Assembly: GCA_903847945.1 (NCBI GenBank)
Contig: CAINEY010000011.1
Span: forward strand, 1-64,000
Source of the DNA: an uncultured bacterium
Lineage (GTDB): Bacteria > Bacillota_I > Bacilli_A > Erysipelotrichales > Erysipelotrichaceae
Reading direction: 5' to 3'
DNA: 64,000 nucleotides
Shown here one piece after another: positions 39,428-48,968 of this stretch. Positions within the stretch are counted from its first letter, which is position 1. Every line of letters starts with the position of its first letter. The notes beneath the pieces are model-generated. The model saw nothing but the letters and a program-made list of their open reading frames with translations. It was not told the origin of the DNA and did not search any database. A program made the translations under genes and the position numbers.

Positions 39428-39823
39428 ATGAAATTAAAAACAGTTCTTCTCTCGTCAGCCGCTCTCATGGCTGTCACCGTCACTGGCGTGGCTGCCTATT
39501 CGCAATCCAAAGTCGACACCTTGGTGTCCTTGACCGGATTGAGTGAGGAAGCGATCACTGATGCTGCAGAAGCCGGAAAGACCTTGGGTGAAATTGCGCT
39601 CGAGGAAGGGGTCTACGACGAATTCAAAGCGACAATCGTCACCGGATTTGAAACCCATCTTCAATCCAAAGTGGATGATGGGAAACTGAGTGCTGACGAA
39701 GCCGCAGACCTTTTGGCTCAGTTTGAAGCCAAACAAGCGGATTGTACGGGGGATCCCGAAACAACGATCGGGATGAACCTGAATCTGGGAACTGGCGGTT
39801 ACGGTCAACGCCAGGGCCACTAA
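39428..39823 (+). CDS. Small secreted protein (YckD/DUF2680-like?)
   Basis: Signal peptide MKLKTVLLSSAALMAVTVTGVAAYS; helical TGLSEEAITDAAEAGKTLGEIALEEGVYDEF; AAAGGAG SD. Confidence 0.6.
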   Translation: MKLKTVLLSSAALMAVTVTGVAAYSQSKVDTLVSLTGLSEEAITDAAEAGKTLGEIALEEGVYDEFKATIVTGFETHLQSKVDDGKLSADEAADLLAQFEAKQADCTGDPETTIGMNLNLGTGGYGQRQGH

Positions 39824-39825
39824 AG

Positions 39826-39853
39826 AAAAAACCTGTCGCAAGACAGGTTTTTT
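39826..39853. terminator. Bidirectional terminator
   Basis: AAAAAACCTGTC-gcaa-GACAGGTTTTTT. Confidence 0.9.
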
Positions 39854-39859
39854 ATTGGG

Positions 39860-41557
39860 TTAGTTGAGTTCTGAATCCGGGATCGAATCCAGGGTCTTCT
39901 CGATCGTGGAGGTGATGGAGGCGACCGTGCCGTCACTGAAGGGGGACTTCAGGTTGGCGGCTTCCACCAGGCCTAAGAAGGACTTCGTCCCGCCCAGTTT
40001 ACACAAGGCCAGATAATCCTTCCACACGTTGGGATCGTTGTCCTGGGTGCGTTTGAAGAACTGCAGGGCACACAATTGAGCCAAGGTGTAATCGATGTAG
40101 TAGAAGGGGGCGTGGAAGACGTGGCCCTGTTGGAACCAGAATCCGCCGCGGTTGAGGAAATCGTTGTCCTTGTAGTCTTTGTGGGGGAGGTAGACCTGTT
40201 CGAGTTCGCGGAACTTGGCTTTACGCTGCGTCGGCGTCAGGTCGGGGTTGGTGTAGACTTCATGCTGGAAGTGATCGATGAGGACCCCATACGGGATAAA
40301 GGTCATGGCTGAGGCCAAATGACTGAACTTGAACTTGGGGGTCTGTTCCTTGAAGAAGCGATCCATCCACGGCCAGGTCAAGAATTCCATCGACATCGAA
40401 TGGATCTCACAGGATTCCAGGGTCGGCCATTGGACTTCGGGAATGTCGATCCAGCGGGACTGGAAGACTTGGAAGGCATGACCCGCTTCATGGGTCAGCA
40501 CTTCGACATCGCCTTGGGTTCCGTTGAAGTTGGAGAAGATGAAGGGGGAAGCATAATCGGAAATGTAGGTGCAGTATCCGCCGGACTGTTTGCCTTTTTT
40601 GGCCACCAGATCCAAGAGGTTGCGATCGATCATGAAGTCGATGAATTCACCGGTTTCCGGGGAGAGTTCGTGATACATCTGACGACCGGCAGCGATGATG
40701 TCTTCCGGAGTGCCTACGGGTTTGGGATTTCCGGACTTGAATTCATACGGCAAGTCATAGTAATACAAGTGATCCAAACCTAAACGCTTAGCTTGACGTT
40801 TGATCAGTTTCTGAGCGACCGGAACGATGCCGTCACGGACCTGTTTGCGGAAGTTGGCCACCATGTCGGCATTGTAGTCCAAGCGGTTCATGCGCACATA
40901 ACCCAGTTCGACGAAGTTCTTGAAGCCCAAGGTCTTGGCGATCTTATCGCGCAGGTGCACCAGTTGGTCGTAAATGTCATCGATGGTGCTTTCATTGGCG
41001 CTCATCCAGTCGGATTTCGCGCGTTGGGCCGCTTCACGGACCGAGCGGTCTTCACTGATGAAGTAAGGACCCAGTTGCGCTAAGGTCAGGGTCTTCCCAT
41101 CGAAAGGAATCTGGGCACTGGCGATGAGCTTGGCGTATTGCGAACTCAGTTTGTTTTCGTCTTGAAGCAGCGGAATGATTTCCGGGGTGAAGCTCTTGAG
41201 GGCGTTCTCAGCCAATTGGAAGAAGGGTTTGGGGAAGACGTTCTTCAGTTCCGCAATAAACGGAGACTTCAGGACGGCGTGGTAAAGGCGTACGTTGAGT
41301 TCTTCGTAAAGAGGGCCTTGTTCATCCCAGTAGTTGTTTTCACCTTCGTAGAATGCATCGGTGGTGTCGATGGAATGACGGATGGACGAGAGGGTCTGCA
41401 TGGATTGGACATGCGTGCGACCGGCGTTGATCGACTTAAAGACGGCGATCTGAGTGTTTGCATCTTTAGCCTCGACAAAGCGTTTCAGTTCGGTCTCAAA
41501 CTGCGCTTTGAGGGCGTCGAAATCGGGCCGGGTATACGTGTAATCGTTAAAGGTCAT
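39860..41557 (-). CDS. pepF: M3 family oligoendopeptidase F-like
   Basis: VLTHEAGHAFQVFQSR (HExxH) and CEIHSMSMEFLTWPWMDRFF. Confidence 0.94.
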   Translation of the reverse strand: MTFNDYTYTRPDFDALKAQFETELKRFVEAKDANTQIAVFKSINAGRTHVQSMQTLSSIRHSIDTTDAFYEGENNYWDEQGPLYEELNVRLYHAVLKSPFIAELKNVFPKPFFQLAENALKSFTPEIIPLLQDENKLSSQYAKLIASAQIPFDGKTLTLAQLGPYFISEDRSVREAAQRAKSDWMSANESTIDDIYDQLVHLRDKIAKTLGFKNFVELGYVRMNRLDYNADMVANFRKQVRDGIVPVAQKLIKRQAKRLGLDHLYYYDLPYEFKSGNPKPVGTPEDIIAAGRQMYHELSPETGEFIDFMIDRNLLDLVAKKGKQSGGYCTYISDYASPFIFSNFNGTQGDVEVLTHEAGHAFQVFQSRWIDIPEVQWPTLESCEIHSMSMEFLTWPWMDRFFKEQTPKFKFSHLASAMTFIPYGVLIDHFQHEVYTNPDLTPTQRKAKFRELEQVYLPHKDYKDNDFLNRGGFWFQQGHVFHAPFYYIDYTLAQLCALQFFKRTQDNDPNVWKDYLALCKLGGTKSFLGLVEAANLKSPFSDGTVASITSTIEKTLDSIPDSELN

Positions 41558-41616
41558 GGGGGCTCCTAGGCAACCTGACGGCTGTGTTATACTTATTGTA
41601 TCAAAAGGTTATGGAA

Positions 41617-42552
41617 ATGAAACGATTCTTTCACTGGGCTTTGATGCTGATGGTGATTACGCTGAGTGCGTGTTCCCTGATCGAGCGCCCCTTTACTCCC
41701 AAAATCACCTCCCGTATTGCTGAAAGCACGGTGTTTGGAACACGGACGCTTTCGGTGATCTCACAACCCAACTACGTCAAAGAAGAGACCGTTTATGTGG
41801 TCGAGTCGGAGATGGAGTTGGCAATGACGGCCAAACTCTTGTTTGAAGAAGGCATCTTGATGTTTTACTATGAAGACCGGGATTTCGATCTGAATACGAC
41901 CTACGATTATCTGGATGCGATCATGATCCATGCCTTCCGCTTCTCCATGGGAACCAAGACGTACACCCAAGGGGATACCGTGATCAAAGCCTTAGATTAC
42001 GTGAAGATCGAGCTGTTCAACGATCAACGCACCGTGGTTGATTCGCACATCGATGCGTTTGTGGATGAGTACCTCAGTGACAGTGACTTCCGCGTTCAGA
42101 TCCGGGAAATCAACAAGGGTCTGGTTTTGGAGACCAAGTACGATACGACTTACTTGAATGTCGATCTTACCGCCATCACCGATCACACCTCGTTTGAAGC
42201 GTATGGGCTCTTTGAATTCGATACGGCGGTCTGTTCCGGGTATGCCAAGGCTTTCCTGAGTGTCGCTGAAGCGGTGGGAGTACCAGCCATCGTCGTGTCC
42301 TCCCGCGCCATGAATCACGCGTGGAATCTCGTGTATGACGGCAGTGCCTGGCTCTACGTGGACAGCACCTACAACGATCCCATTCCCGATAAGAAGGGGC
42401 GAGTGTTGACAACCTACTTATTGATTGATGAAGCGACCCTGATCAAGGGCATCAATGAACAGGACGGACACATCTTTGATTCTGGAGACGGAAACGGCTT
42501 GAGTGCGCAGGATTACGTCAGCTTTGCCCAATACCTGTATCCCAACCCCTAG
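41617..42552 (+). CDS. Transglutaminase-like domain lipoprotein
   Basis: Lipobox ITLSACSL; FDTAVCSGYAKAFLSVAEAVGVPAIVVSSRAMNHAWNLVYDGSAWLYVDSTYND. Confidence 0.85.
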   Translation: MKRFFHWALMLMVITLSACSLIERPFTPKITSRIAESTVFGTRTLSVISQPNYVKEETVYVVESEMELAMTAKLLFEEGILMFYYEDRDFDLNTTYDYLDAIMIHAFRFSMGTKTYTQGDTVIKALDYVKIELFNDQRTVVDSHIDAFVDEYLSDSDFRVQIREINKGLVLETKYDTTYLNVDLTAITDHTSFEAYGLFEFDTAVCSGYAKAFLSVAEAVGVPAIVVSSRAMNHAWNLVYDGSAWLYVDSTYNDPIPDKKGRVLTTYLLIDEATLIKGINEQDGHIFDSGDGNGLSAQDYVSFAQYLYPNP

Positions 42553-42596
42553 GGACACAAGTAAAGCGCTTGGTGACAAGATTGAAAGAGGCTGGC

Positions 42597-42624
42597 TTGT
42601 ATTTTGGCAATAATGGGGTACAAT
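42597..42624 (+). promoter_or_regulatory. Promoter of leader ORF/ankyrin/EF-G2 operon
   Basis: TTGTAT - 16 nt - TACAAT. Confidence 0.6.
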
Positions 42625-42650
42625 GAAAGTAACCCACAAGGATACCGCTC

Positions 42651-42740
42651 ATGAAAACACTTCTGCCTGTTTTGGTTATCTTTGAACACCAAGCGACCGT
42701 CATGGCCTTACTTGGTGGTGGCGTAAATAAGGGATTTTGA
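42651..42740 (+). CDS. Candidate 29-aa leader peptide MKTLLPVLVIFEHQATVMALLGGGVNKGF
   Basis: AAGGA SD upstream; followed immediately by terminator hairpin. Confidence 0.45.
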   Translation: MKTLLPVLVIFEHQATVMALLGGGVNKGF

Positions 42741-42741
42741 A

Positions 42742-42767
42742 GTGGACGTAATTTGTCCGCTTTTTTA
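42742..42767 (+). terminator. Terminator between leader ORF and ankyrin gene (possible attenuator)
   Basis: GTGGAC-gtaattt-GTCCGC (one G-U) followed by TTTTTT. Confidence 0.7.
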
Positions 42768-42793
42768 TTGTTTGAACATAGGAGGTCATAAAC

Positions 42794-43462
42794 ATGGATC
42801 AAACAAATCTTGAATTCTGGGAAGCAGCAGCCCAAGGCGACTTGTCCCGCGTGGTGATGAGCGTCAATCGCGGAGCGGACGTCAACGTGCGCAATGCGGA
42901 AGCGCGGACTGCGTTGATGCGGGCCGGGAAACGCGGGTATGCGAATGTCGTGCGGTATCTGTTGGATCAGGGCGCGGATGTGAATGCGCGTGACAACAAC
43001 GGGAAAACGGCCTTGATGGGCGCAGCCAAGAAAGGTCATGTGGACATCGTGAAGATGATGTTGGATGCCGGAGCCGATGCGACGGTGGCCGACAACAAAG
43101 GCAAGACCGCCTTGATCCGGGCCTCTTTCCTGGGTCACACTGAAGTGGTGGATCTGTTGGTGAGAGCGAAAGCGGATGTCAATGCGAAGGATGAAATGGG
43201 TCGTACCCCGCTCATGGAAGCCTGCAATGCCTTCAAGTTCGATGTGATCAAGCTACTCATCGACAAAGGTGCGGATGTCAATGCGATCGATGACAATGGC
43301 TGTACGGCGCTCATGCGGGCGGCCTATGCCGGGTATAAAGAGATGGTGGATTACCTCTTGGATCATGGCGCCGATAAGGAACTGGTCGACAAGAGCGGCT
43401 ATAAAGCGATTCATTATGTACGGACCGAGTGTCTGGCTGAACTCAAACCGATTCTGAAATAG
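42794..43462 (+). CDS. Ankyrin repeat protein
   Basis: Several ~33-aa repeats of the form D..GKTALM.AAKKGHVDIVKMMLDAGADA; AGGAGGT SD. Confidence 0.95.
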   Translation: MDQTNLEFWEAAAQGDLSRVVMSVNRGADVNVRNAEARTALMRAGKRGYANVVRYLLDQGADVNARDNNGKTALMGAAKKGHVDIVKMMLDAGADATVADNKGKTALIRASFLGHTEVVDLLVRAKADVNAKDEMGRTPLMEACNAFKFDVIKLLIDKGADVNAIDDNGCTALMRAAYAGYKEMVDYLLDHGADKELVDKSGYKAIHYVRTECLAELKPILK

Positions 43463-43469
43463 GAGCACC

Positions 43470-45554
43470 ATGAAAGACTACGCAGCGTTAGAAGTACGCA
43501 ATATCGTTTTACTGGGCCACAGCGGCGTCGGAAAGACGTCGTTAGTGGAAAGCATGCTATATTTTACCAAAGTGATCGATCGGATGGGGAAGACCGTCGA
43601 TGGGAACTCCAGTCTGGACTTTGAAGCCGACGAAGTGAAGAAAGGCTTATCGATTTATACGGCCTTGGCTCCGATTGAATGGAAAGACCACAAGATCAAC
43701 TTTATCGATACCCCGGGCTTTCTGGATTATGCCCAGGAAATGGAAGCCGGTTTAGCGGTTGCCGACAATGCCCTCATCGTTGTCGGGGCTAAAGAAGGCA
43801 TCCAGACCGGAACGATCCGGGCCGTTCGCAATGTGGCTCGCCGTAAACTGCCGACCATCTTCTTCGTCAACAAGATCGATGAAGAAAATGCCTCGTTTGA
43901 CAAGGCGTATGCGGGATTACGCGACACCTTCGGGAAATCCGTCATTCCGTTTGAGATTCCCATCGTGGAAGGCGGGAAAGTCGTCGGATCCGTCAATATC
44001 CTCAAAAACAAAGCCTGGTACATCAACGACCGCAACACGCCCAAAGACGTGCCGGCAGGGATGCAGAAACAGGTTGACGAGTACTTAAATCAAATCGCCG
44101 AAGCCGTCGCTGAAACTTCCGATGAGCTCTTGGACAAATTCTTCTCCGGGGAAACCTTCACGGATGCGGAACTTATTCAGGGGGTCCGTGCCGGGGTACG
44201 CAGCGGAGAGATCCGTCCGGTCTATGCGGGCAGTGCCCTCCAACAAGTCGGTATCGAACGCTTGTTGGATCTGATCGGGGAATATTTCCCGTCCTATGGC
44301 GAAAAAGGCCTCATCGAAGCTAAGAAGCCCAACGGGGAAGTCGTGCAATTGCACACTGATGAAAGTGAACCGTTCTCGGCCTTGGTCTATAAGACCGTCA
44401 TTGACCCGTTTGTGGGTCGCATCTCCTACATCAAAGTCATGACCGGTGTGCTCTCGGCCGATTCCGTGGTCGTCAACGTGCGTGAAGAGAAGCCGGAAAA
44501 GATCGCCGGACTCTTCATCGTCAAAGGCAAGAACCAGATCGCCGTCGGAAAACTCTTCACCGGCGACTTAGGCTGTGTCGTCAAACTCCAGGTCACCAAG
44601 ACCAACGATACCTTAGCCACCAAAGGCAAAGAAGTCAGTTACGATCCGATCGTGTTCCCGGAAGGCTTGTTGGCTATGGCCATCTTCGCCAAGAGCAAAA
44701 ACGATGAAGACAAACTGGGCACCGCCTTGCAACGCATCGAAGAAGAAGATCCCTCCTGCAAGATCCTCAAGAATGCGGAAACCAGTGAAATGGTGGTCTA
44801 TGGGATCGGGGATCAACACCTGGATGTCATCGTCAACAAACTGAGAAACAAATACAAAGTCGAAGTTGAATTGCGTGAACCGACGATTCCTTACCGTGAA
44901 ACCATTCGCGGCACGGTCAGTGTCGAAGGAAAACACAAGAAACAATCCGGCGGTGCCGGCCAGTTCGGAGACGTGTGGATCACCTTTGAACCGTGCGACA
45001 GCGAAGACATGGTCTTTGAAGAAAAGGTCTTCGGTGGTGCCGTCCCGCGTCAGTATTTCCCGGCGGTTGAAGCGGGATTGCGCGATGCCATGAACAAAGG
45101 CGTCTTGGCCGGCTACAAAGTGGTCGGAGTCAAAGCGACCTTGACGGATGGGAAGTATCACCCGGTCGATTCCAAGGAAATCGCCTTCAAGATGGCCGCC
45201 CGTTTAGCCTATAAAGCGGGCATGCCGCAAGCCAAACCGGTCCTTCTGGAACCCATCGTGAAGCTGCAAGTCACGGTTCCCGATGAATACACCGGAGCCG
45301 TCATCGGCGACTTCAACACCCGTCGCGGGATCATCTTAGGGATGGAAGCCAACGACGAAGGTGAACAGGTCATCTCCGCGGAAGTGCCGATGAGCGAAGT
45401 CATGCGCTATTCCACCGAACTGCGCTCCTTCACCCAAGGCCGTGGGGTGTACACCCAAACCTTTGACCGCTATGAAGTGGCTCCGCCGATGATTGCCGAT
45501 AAGGTCATTGCGGCGGCTGCCAAGCATAAACAAGACGACGAAGACGAAGAATAA
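43470..45554 (+). CDS. EF-G paralog (EF-G2-type translational GTPase)
   Basis: G1 GHSGVGKTS, G3 DTPGFLDY, G4 NKID; EF-G domains III-V (EGKHKKQSGGAGQFGDVWI; FNTRRGIILGMEAND). Confidence 0.9.
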   Translation: MKDYAALEVRNIVLLGHSGVGKTSLVESMLYFTKVIDRMGKTVDGNSSLDFEADEVKKGLSIYTALAPIEWKDHKINFIDTPGFLDYAQEMEAGLAVADNALIVVGAKEGIQTGTIRAVRNVARRKLPTIFFVNKIDEENASFDKAYAGLRDTFGKSVIPFEIPIVEGGKVVGSVNILKNKAWYINDRNTPKDVPAGMQKQVDEYLNQIAEAVAETSDELLDKFFSGETFTDAELIQGVRAGVRSGEIRPVYAGSALQQVGIERLLDLIGEYFPSYGEKGLIEAKKPNGEVVQLHTDESEPFSALVYKTVIDPFVGRISYIKVMTGVLSADSVVVNVREEKPEKIAGLFIVKGKNQIAVGKLFTGDLGCVVKLQVTKTNDTLATKGKEVSYDPIVFPEGLLAMAIFAKSKNDEDKLGTALQRIEEEDPSCKILKNAETSEMVVYGIGDQHLDVIVNKLRNKYKVEVELREPTIPYRETIRGTVSVEGKHKKQSGGAGQFGDVWITFEPCDSEDMVFEEKVFGGAVPRQYFPAVEAGLRDAMNKGVLAGYKVVGVKATLTDGKYHPVDSKEIAFKMAARLAYKAGMPQAKPVLLEPIVKLQVTVPDEYTGAVIGDFNTRRGIILGMEANDEGEQVISAEVPMSEVMRYSTELRSFTQGRGVYTQTFDRYEVAPPMIADKVIAAAAKHKQDDEDEE

Positions 45555-45559
45555 ACCAA

Positions 45560-45582
45560 AACCGGAGCAATCCGGTTTTTTG
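45560..45582 (+). terminator. Terminator
   Basis: AACCGG-agcaat-CCGGTTTTTT. Confidence 0.8.
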
Positions 45583-45597
45583 TGAGATACATCACAT
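45582..45597. promoter_or_regulatory. CRP/FNR-superfamily-type operator
   Basis: Perfect TGTGA-GATACA-TCACA palindrome. Confidence 0.7.
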
Positions 45598-45678
45598 TTT
45601 AGGGATAGTCTTCCTTGCGCCACTTTAGCCCTTACGGTATCGTAAAGGTGCGTCGTTGACGCTAGAAGGCAGGAAATC

Positions 45679-46686
45679 GTGACACGATTTTTAATAGGAG
45701 TGATGGGTTTAGGGTTGATTTTGAGTGCTTGTGCAGCACCTCAATACGATCCGGAAACCCAAGTGAATGTGTATTCGGCCCGGCATTACGATGTCGATCA
45801 AGCCATCTTGGCTGACTTCGATGAAACAACCGGAATCAACGTCAACCTCATTGAAGGAACGGCTGCGGAGCTGCTGGTTCGCTTGGAACGGGAAGTTGAT
45901 GATCCGGTTGCGGATGTGTTCATCACCGTCGGAGCAGAGAGTCTCTCTCAAGCCCTTTCGAGTGAGGTGTTAGCCGAATTACCGGAATTGGAAGGATTGG
46001 AGTTCGTTCCAGAAACGCTGAAGGGTGACCATTGGGTCGCGCTGACGCAACGGGCTCGCGTCATCGTTTACGATAAGACCGTGACAACACCGACCCTATC
46101 CACGTACACGGAACTGGCGGATCCGATGTATAAAAACCAGATCCTGGTGCGCAGTTCCACGTCGTCGTACAACCTCGCTTTGGTAAGCGACCTCATCCAA
46201 CGTAACGGGTTATCGTTGACTGCGACATGGGCAAAAGGGCTTGTGGCTAATTTCGCCCGCATCCCCACCGGCAATGACCGCGATCAAGCCAAAGCCGTTG
46301 TCGCCGGATTGGGACAATACGCGATCATGAATACGTACTATTTGTCCTTGTTGGCCAATTCAAGCGATCCGGCTGAAGTGGCGGTTTCTGAGAAACTGGG
46401 AGTCATCTTTCCCCAGGGTACCCACGTCAATCTCTCATGGGCGGGAATCGTCAAAAGAGCGAAGAATCCGGAGGCGGCCAAGACCTTGGTGGAATACCTG
46501 TTGAGCACCGACATCCAAACCCGGTACACGACGCTCAATGGCGAATACCCGGTCAGAAGCGATGTGGAACCCTCCGACTTCTTGAAGGCGTTGGGAACGT
46601 TCACGGCTTACCCTGTGGGTTATGAACGTTTAGGAGACAAGACGCTGGAAGCGTTGGCCTTGTTTGATGCGGTGAGGTGGCCGTGA
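45679..46686 (+). CDS. Iron(III)-type ABC transporter substrate-binding lipoprotein (FbpA-like)
   Basis: Lipobox GLILSACAA; NVYSARHYDVDQAILADFDETTGI; GTG start. Confidence 0.88.
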   Translation: MTRFLIGVMGLGLILSACAAPQYDPETQVNVYSARHYDVDQAILADFDETTGINVNLIEGTAAELLVRLEREVDDPVADVFITVGAESLSQALSSEVLAELPELEGLEFVPETLKGDHWVALTQRARVIVYDKTVTTPTLSTYTELADPMYKNQILVRSSTSSYNLALVSDLIQRNGLSLTATWAKGLVANFARIPTGNDRDQAKAVVAGLGQYAIMNTYYLSLLANSSDPAEVAVSEKLGVIFPQGTHVNLSWAGIVKRAKNPEAAKTLVEYLLSTDIQTRYTTLNGEYPVRSDVEPSDFLKALGTFTAYPVGYERLGDKTLEALALFDAVRWP

Positions 46687-48260
46687 GTCGCGTCAAGGTT
46701 CTCTTCGCAACCATCAGTGCCCTCATGGCACTCAGTTTAGGGGCGGTCCTTGGACCGTCCCTTTCGGTGTGGTTTAAGCCGGCCGGTGAAGTCTGGACGC
46801 ATGTGTTAAATCACGTGTGGGAGCAGACCTTGGCGAACACGATCCTTCTGGTTTTGGGCAGTGCCACGTTGAGTGCTCTCGTTGGCGTTACTTTGGCGTA
46901 TCTTACGACCGTGATAGCACTGCCAATGAAGAAAATGATCTCGACGCTCTTGGTGCTGCCTTTGGCTCTGCCGCCGTTTGTGGTGGTGCTGGTGTGGAGC
47001 CAGGTCATCTCGACGACGGGATGGCTGTACACCACGCTGATCGGTCTAGGCATTCCAGTCGATCCGCGTTGGACCCTGATCGATCCCAAACTCATGGCGA
47101 TTTGGGTCTACACTTGGAGTCTTTATCCGTATGTGTTTCTGGTGGCGCGCAGTGCGCTTTCAAAACATCTAGGTCCCATCATCGAGAATGCACGACTGTT
47201 GGGACATAGTCTTTGGAGCATCTACCTTCGAATCATTGTGCCGCTGAGTCTGCCGGCGATGTTGGGAGGGGGGCTGATCGTTGCTTTGGAAGTGCTGAGC
47301 GATTATGGGGTGATTGCCTACTTGGGAATCCCCACCATGGCGGTATCAATCGTACGAACATGGATCCGTTTGGGGGATTTCGACGCAGCACTTCGCTTGG
47401 CGCTTATCCTGTTGGGATTTACGGGAGTGCTTCTGGCGATGCAGGGCATCCTGATGCGCTCGATCAAACCCTTGACGCCTTCGAAGCCGCGAGCCCTTAA
47501 GCCCATCCAAGTGACGGGTCGTTGGCGATGGTTACCGTTGACGCTGGTGGGAGGATCTCTTTTGATTAGTCTGGGTGTTCCGCTGCTTCAACTGGTGGGT
47601 TGGGCTATTCAGAGTTGGGAAAGGATCCGTTGGGAAGCGGTGATTCAAGCCTCCGGTACGACTTTGGTGTTGAGTGTGGGCTTAAGTGTGCTGATCACCG
47701 GGTTGGCTGTGGTGTTGGGCACCAGTCAACGGTGGATGCCCAAAGGCATCGGTAGTTGGGGTGCCCGTGGAGCCTTGTTGGGGTATGCCGTTCCCGGATC
47801 GGTCATTGGGATCCTGACCTTGGCTTTACTTTGGCCGTTTCGCTTACCCTTGGCCCTTTCGACCACATGGACCTTGTTAAGTGCTGCTTTGATCCTACGG
47901 TACACCGGACTGGCGGTCCAAAGCATCCGACAGGGGTTTACAAAGCTGGGTCGTTCTTTATCCGAAGCCGGTGCGGTGTTGGGGCATACGCCGGTTTCCG
48001 TTTGGTGGCGAGTGGAGTTGCCGCTCTTGAGTCCGGCGTTGATTGCGGGCTTCTCGATGGTGTTTCTGGATGTGGTGAAAGAACTGCCCCTGACGTTGCT
48101 TCTGCGACCGTTCAACACCGAAACTTTGGCGACACGGATCTATCAGTATGCTGCGGATGAACAAGTGATGTTGGCGGCTGTACCAGCCCTTGTGGTGATC
48201 GGTATCAGTTTTGGAGTGATCGTGTTGATGACACGAACATCGAAACCGGAGGTGAGATGA
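46677..48260 (+). CDS. Iron ABC transporter permease (FbpB-like, fused two-domain)
   Basis: Two binding-protein-dependent permease domains: LGHSLWSIYLRIIVPLSLPAMLGG and LGHTPVSVWWRVELPLLSPALIAG. Confidence 0.92.
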   Translation: MAVSRVKVLFATISALMALSLGAVLGPSLSVWFKPAGEVWTHVLNHVWEQTLANTILLVLGSATLSALVGVTLAYLTTVIALPMKKMISTLLVLPLALPPFVVVLVWSQVISTTGWLYTTLIGLGIPVDPRWTLIDPKLMAIWVYTWSLYPYVFLVARSALSKHLGPIIENARLLGHSLWSIYLRIIVPLSLPAMLGGGLIVALEVLSDYGVIAYLGIPTMAVSIVRTWIRLGDFDAALRLALILLGFTGVLLAMQGILMRSIKPLTPSKPRALKPIQVTGRWRWLPLTLVGGSLLISLGVPLLQLVGWAIQSWERIRWEAVIQASGTTLVLSVGLSVLITGLAVVLGTSQRWMPKGIGSWGARGALLGYAVPGSVIGILTLALLWPFRLPLALSTTWTLLSAALILRYTGLAVQSIRQGFTKLGRSLSEAGAVLGHTPVSVWWRVELPLLSPALIAGFSMVFLDVVKELPLTLLLRPFNTETLATRIYQYAADEQVMLAAVPALVVIGISFGVIVLMTRTSKPEVR

Positions 48261-48919
48261 TGTGGTTTATTTGTGAGGATGTCACCTTTGCGTATGGATC
48301 AACCCCGATCGTGGACTCCGTTTCTCTGTGTCTGGAGCAAGGTCAGATTGCGGCTGTGCTGGGACCTTCAGGCAGCGGTAAGAGCACCCTGTTGCGATTG
48401 ATTGCCGGACTTGAGAAACCTGATCATGGAACGATTGCGGTGGACGGAATGATTTTATCGAGTGAGCACATCCAGATGGAGGTTCATCGACGTCCGGTTG
48501 GGCTGGTGTTTCAAGACTATCATTTGTTTCCGCACATGACTTTGCGTCAAAACATTGCCTTTGGGGCTCATCACTTGCCATTATCGCAACGCAAAGCCTG
48601 GGTCAATCATCTCTTGGACCTAACCGAACTGACGGAGCATGCCGAGAAGTACCCCCATCAGGCTTCCGGAGGGATGCAACAACGCACGGCCATTGCGCGA
48701 GCTTTGGCGCATCAACCGAAAGTGCTCCTCTTGGATGAACCCTTCTCGAATCTGGATGCATCACTGACCCAACGCTTGCGGTCCCAAATGAAAGCCTGGT
48801 TCAAACAAGAACGTGTCACCGTAATCTTAGTGACCCATGATCCACAGGACGCCGAAGCATTGGCCGATTTCACGCTCAACTTAAGTGCGAAAACCCCATT
48901 CAAATTAACGGAAAATTAA
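48257..48919 (+). CDS. ABC transporter ATP-binding protein (FbpC-like)
   Basis: Walker A GPSGSGKST, signature ASGGMQQRTAIARAL, Walker B VLLLDEPFSNLD. Confidence 0.93.
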   Translation: MMWFICEDVTFAYGSTPIVDSVSLCLEQGQIAAVLGPSGSGKSTLLRLIAGLEKPDHGTIAVDGMILSSEHIQMEVHRRPVGLVFQDYHLFPHMTLRQNIAFGAHHLPLSQRKAWVNHLLDLTELTEHAEKYPHQASGGMQQRTAIARALAHQPKVLLLDEPFSNLDASLTQRLRSQMKAWFKQERVTVILVTHDPQDAEALADFTLNLSAKTPFKLTEN

Positions 48920-48968
48920 GATTGATTCTTGTATAATGATACCTAGACACCGAGTGTCTGAGGTGATT

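Noticed and set aside
42794-43462. DNA-level tandem periodicity (~99 bp)
   Set aside because: Explained by ankyrin repeats at protein level rather than a CRISPR or satellite array.
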